Source of the DNA: an uncultured bacterium
GTDB lineage: Bacteria; Verrucomicrobiota; Kiritimatiellia; UBA8416; CALETX01
Length of the DNA stretch: 5,849 bases
Direction: 5' to 3'
Assembly: GCA_937920455.1 (NCBI GenBank)
Contig: CALETX010000194.1
Location: 1 to 5,849, forward strand
In this document: in pieces, positions 5,414 through 5,849 of the stretch
Numbering within the stretch: the first letter of the stretch is position 1
Layout: each line of letters starts with the position of its first letter
The notes under the pieces: generated by a model
What the model saw: the letters and a program-made list of their open reading frames with translations, nothing else
Told to the model about the DNA's origin: nothing
The model's database searches: none
Made by a program: the position numbers and the translations under genes

Positions 5414-5849
5414 AACGGGATGCCATTCGCAACTTCTCGCGGAGGCAATCAGGCTGACTATCATCGGTATTGCGCTGTTCATGGTTTTCCATCTGGAGGG
5501 CAATACCGCTGATCGTCGCATGTTCGGTCCGTCGCTTTTCGGATGGATGACAGCGCGCTGGGGGGACGCGACTTTTTACGCAGGCGAATACTCGCATGGC
5601 TGGCTGATTCCAATTGTCAGTCTGTGGGCTTTGTGGAGGAAACGGCAGAGCCTATTGGCTGCAAAGAAGGAGATAGACTGGCGTGCCGCTCTTGTTGTGC
5701 TCGGCGGATGTCTCCTCCACTGGGCTGGAGCGCGAACGCAGCAGCCTAGAATTTCCCTTATGGCATTGATTATCCTTCTTTGGGCAATACCTTGGCTGTT
5801 CTACGGTATGCAAGTGGCACGTATTCTTGTCTTTCCGTGTTTCTATCTG
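5382..5849 (+). CDS. Exosortase, N-terminal part (3' truncated by window end)
   Basis: The frame from GTG 5382 stays open for 156 codons to the window edge. Exosortases are multipass inner-membrane Cys proteases that recognise PEP-CTERM-like C-terminal signals, cut them and are thought to transfer the protein to an envelope acceptor. Evidence: a hydrophobic segment at about 24-36, the hallmark GEYSHGWLIPIVSLW (68-82), further hydrophobic segments at about 102-113 and 125-140 separated by GARTQQ (116-121), and a hydrophobic end FPCFYL (151-156). This order is typical of the first half of the family. The catalytic Cys and the two later basic catalytic residues should lie beyond the window, so activity and subtype cannot be judged. 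GTG is chosen because of AAGGAGG at 5366-5372. The gene overlaps the EpsI-family gene by 32 bp in a different frame, arguing for co-expression. EpsI-like before exosortase, as two separate genes, is an arrangement to note. Confidence 0.88.
   Translation, partial: MGRIITLIRNKTGCHSQLLAEAIRLTIIGIALFMVFHLEGNTADRRMFGPSLFGWMTARWGDATFYAGEYSHGWLIPIVSLWALWRKRQSLLAAKKEIDWRAALVVLGGCLLHWAGARTQQPRISLMALIILLWAIPWLFYGMQVARILVFPCFYL

Noticed and set aside
5543..5749. 68-codon + strand ORF near the right end
   Set aside because: It is a different frame of the exosortase, whose own frame carries the YSHGW hallmark through this stretch.

Overview
This 5.85 kb window is a piece of an exopolysaccharide biosynthesis and exosortase locus. 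It reads entirely on the + strand and is cut at both ends. The content (two GT4 glycosyltransferases, a nucleotide-sugar-type SDR, a WecG/TagA/CpsF transferase, an EpsI-family protein and an exosortase) is typical of Gram-negative bacteria that make extracellular polysaccharide and anchor PEP-CTERM-type proteins. Base composition is intermediate and codon use is mixed. A Verrucomicrobia/Kiritimatiellae/Lentisphaerae-like or other environmental Gram-negative source is a reasonable guess, but the sequence does not fix the phylum.

Left part (1-2423): the C-terminal end of an SGNH/GDSL-type hydrolase (DxxH-FTPEG tail) overlaps by ATGA with a first GT4 glycosyltransferase (171-1181). A 102-bp gap with a possible bulged hairpin follows, then a second GT4 glycosyltransferase with a GTG start (1284-2423).

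Middle (2424-2853): a 430-bp gap with no supported gene, conspicuous in an otherwise compact locus. It ends in a perfect 7-3-7 inverted repeat (2809-2825) just upstream of the next gene, so this gap is the best candidate for a promoter or operator driving the right-hand unit.

Right part (2854-5849): four genes with every junction overlapping. They are an extended SDR (NAD-dependent epimerase/dehydratase), a WecG/TagA/CpsF (GT26) transferase, an EpsI-family protein carrying an unusual four-cysteine insertion, and the N-terminal 156 codons of an exosortase. The exosortase begins at a GTG behind a strong AAGGAGG inside the end of the EpsI-family gene and runs off the window.

As a working model, the SDR supplies or modifies a sugar nucleotide. 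The WecG-type enzyme adds a sugar to an early lipid-linked intermediate, the two GT4 enzymes extend the repeat unit, and the SGNH protein may add or remove an acyl group. The EpsI/exosortase pair would process and anchor sorting-signal proteins at the envelope in co-ordination with polymer production. The individual substrates cannot be read from the sequence. The most unusual points are the Cys4 insertion in the EpsI-family protein, the replaced Asn in the WecG-family active-site loop, and the inverted repeat upstream of the SDR gene.
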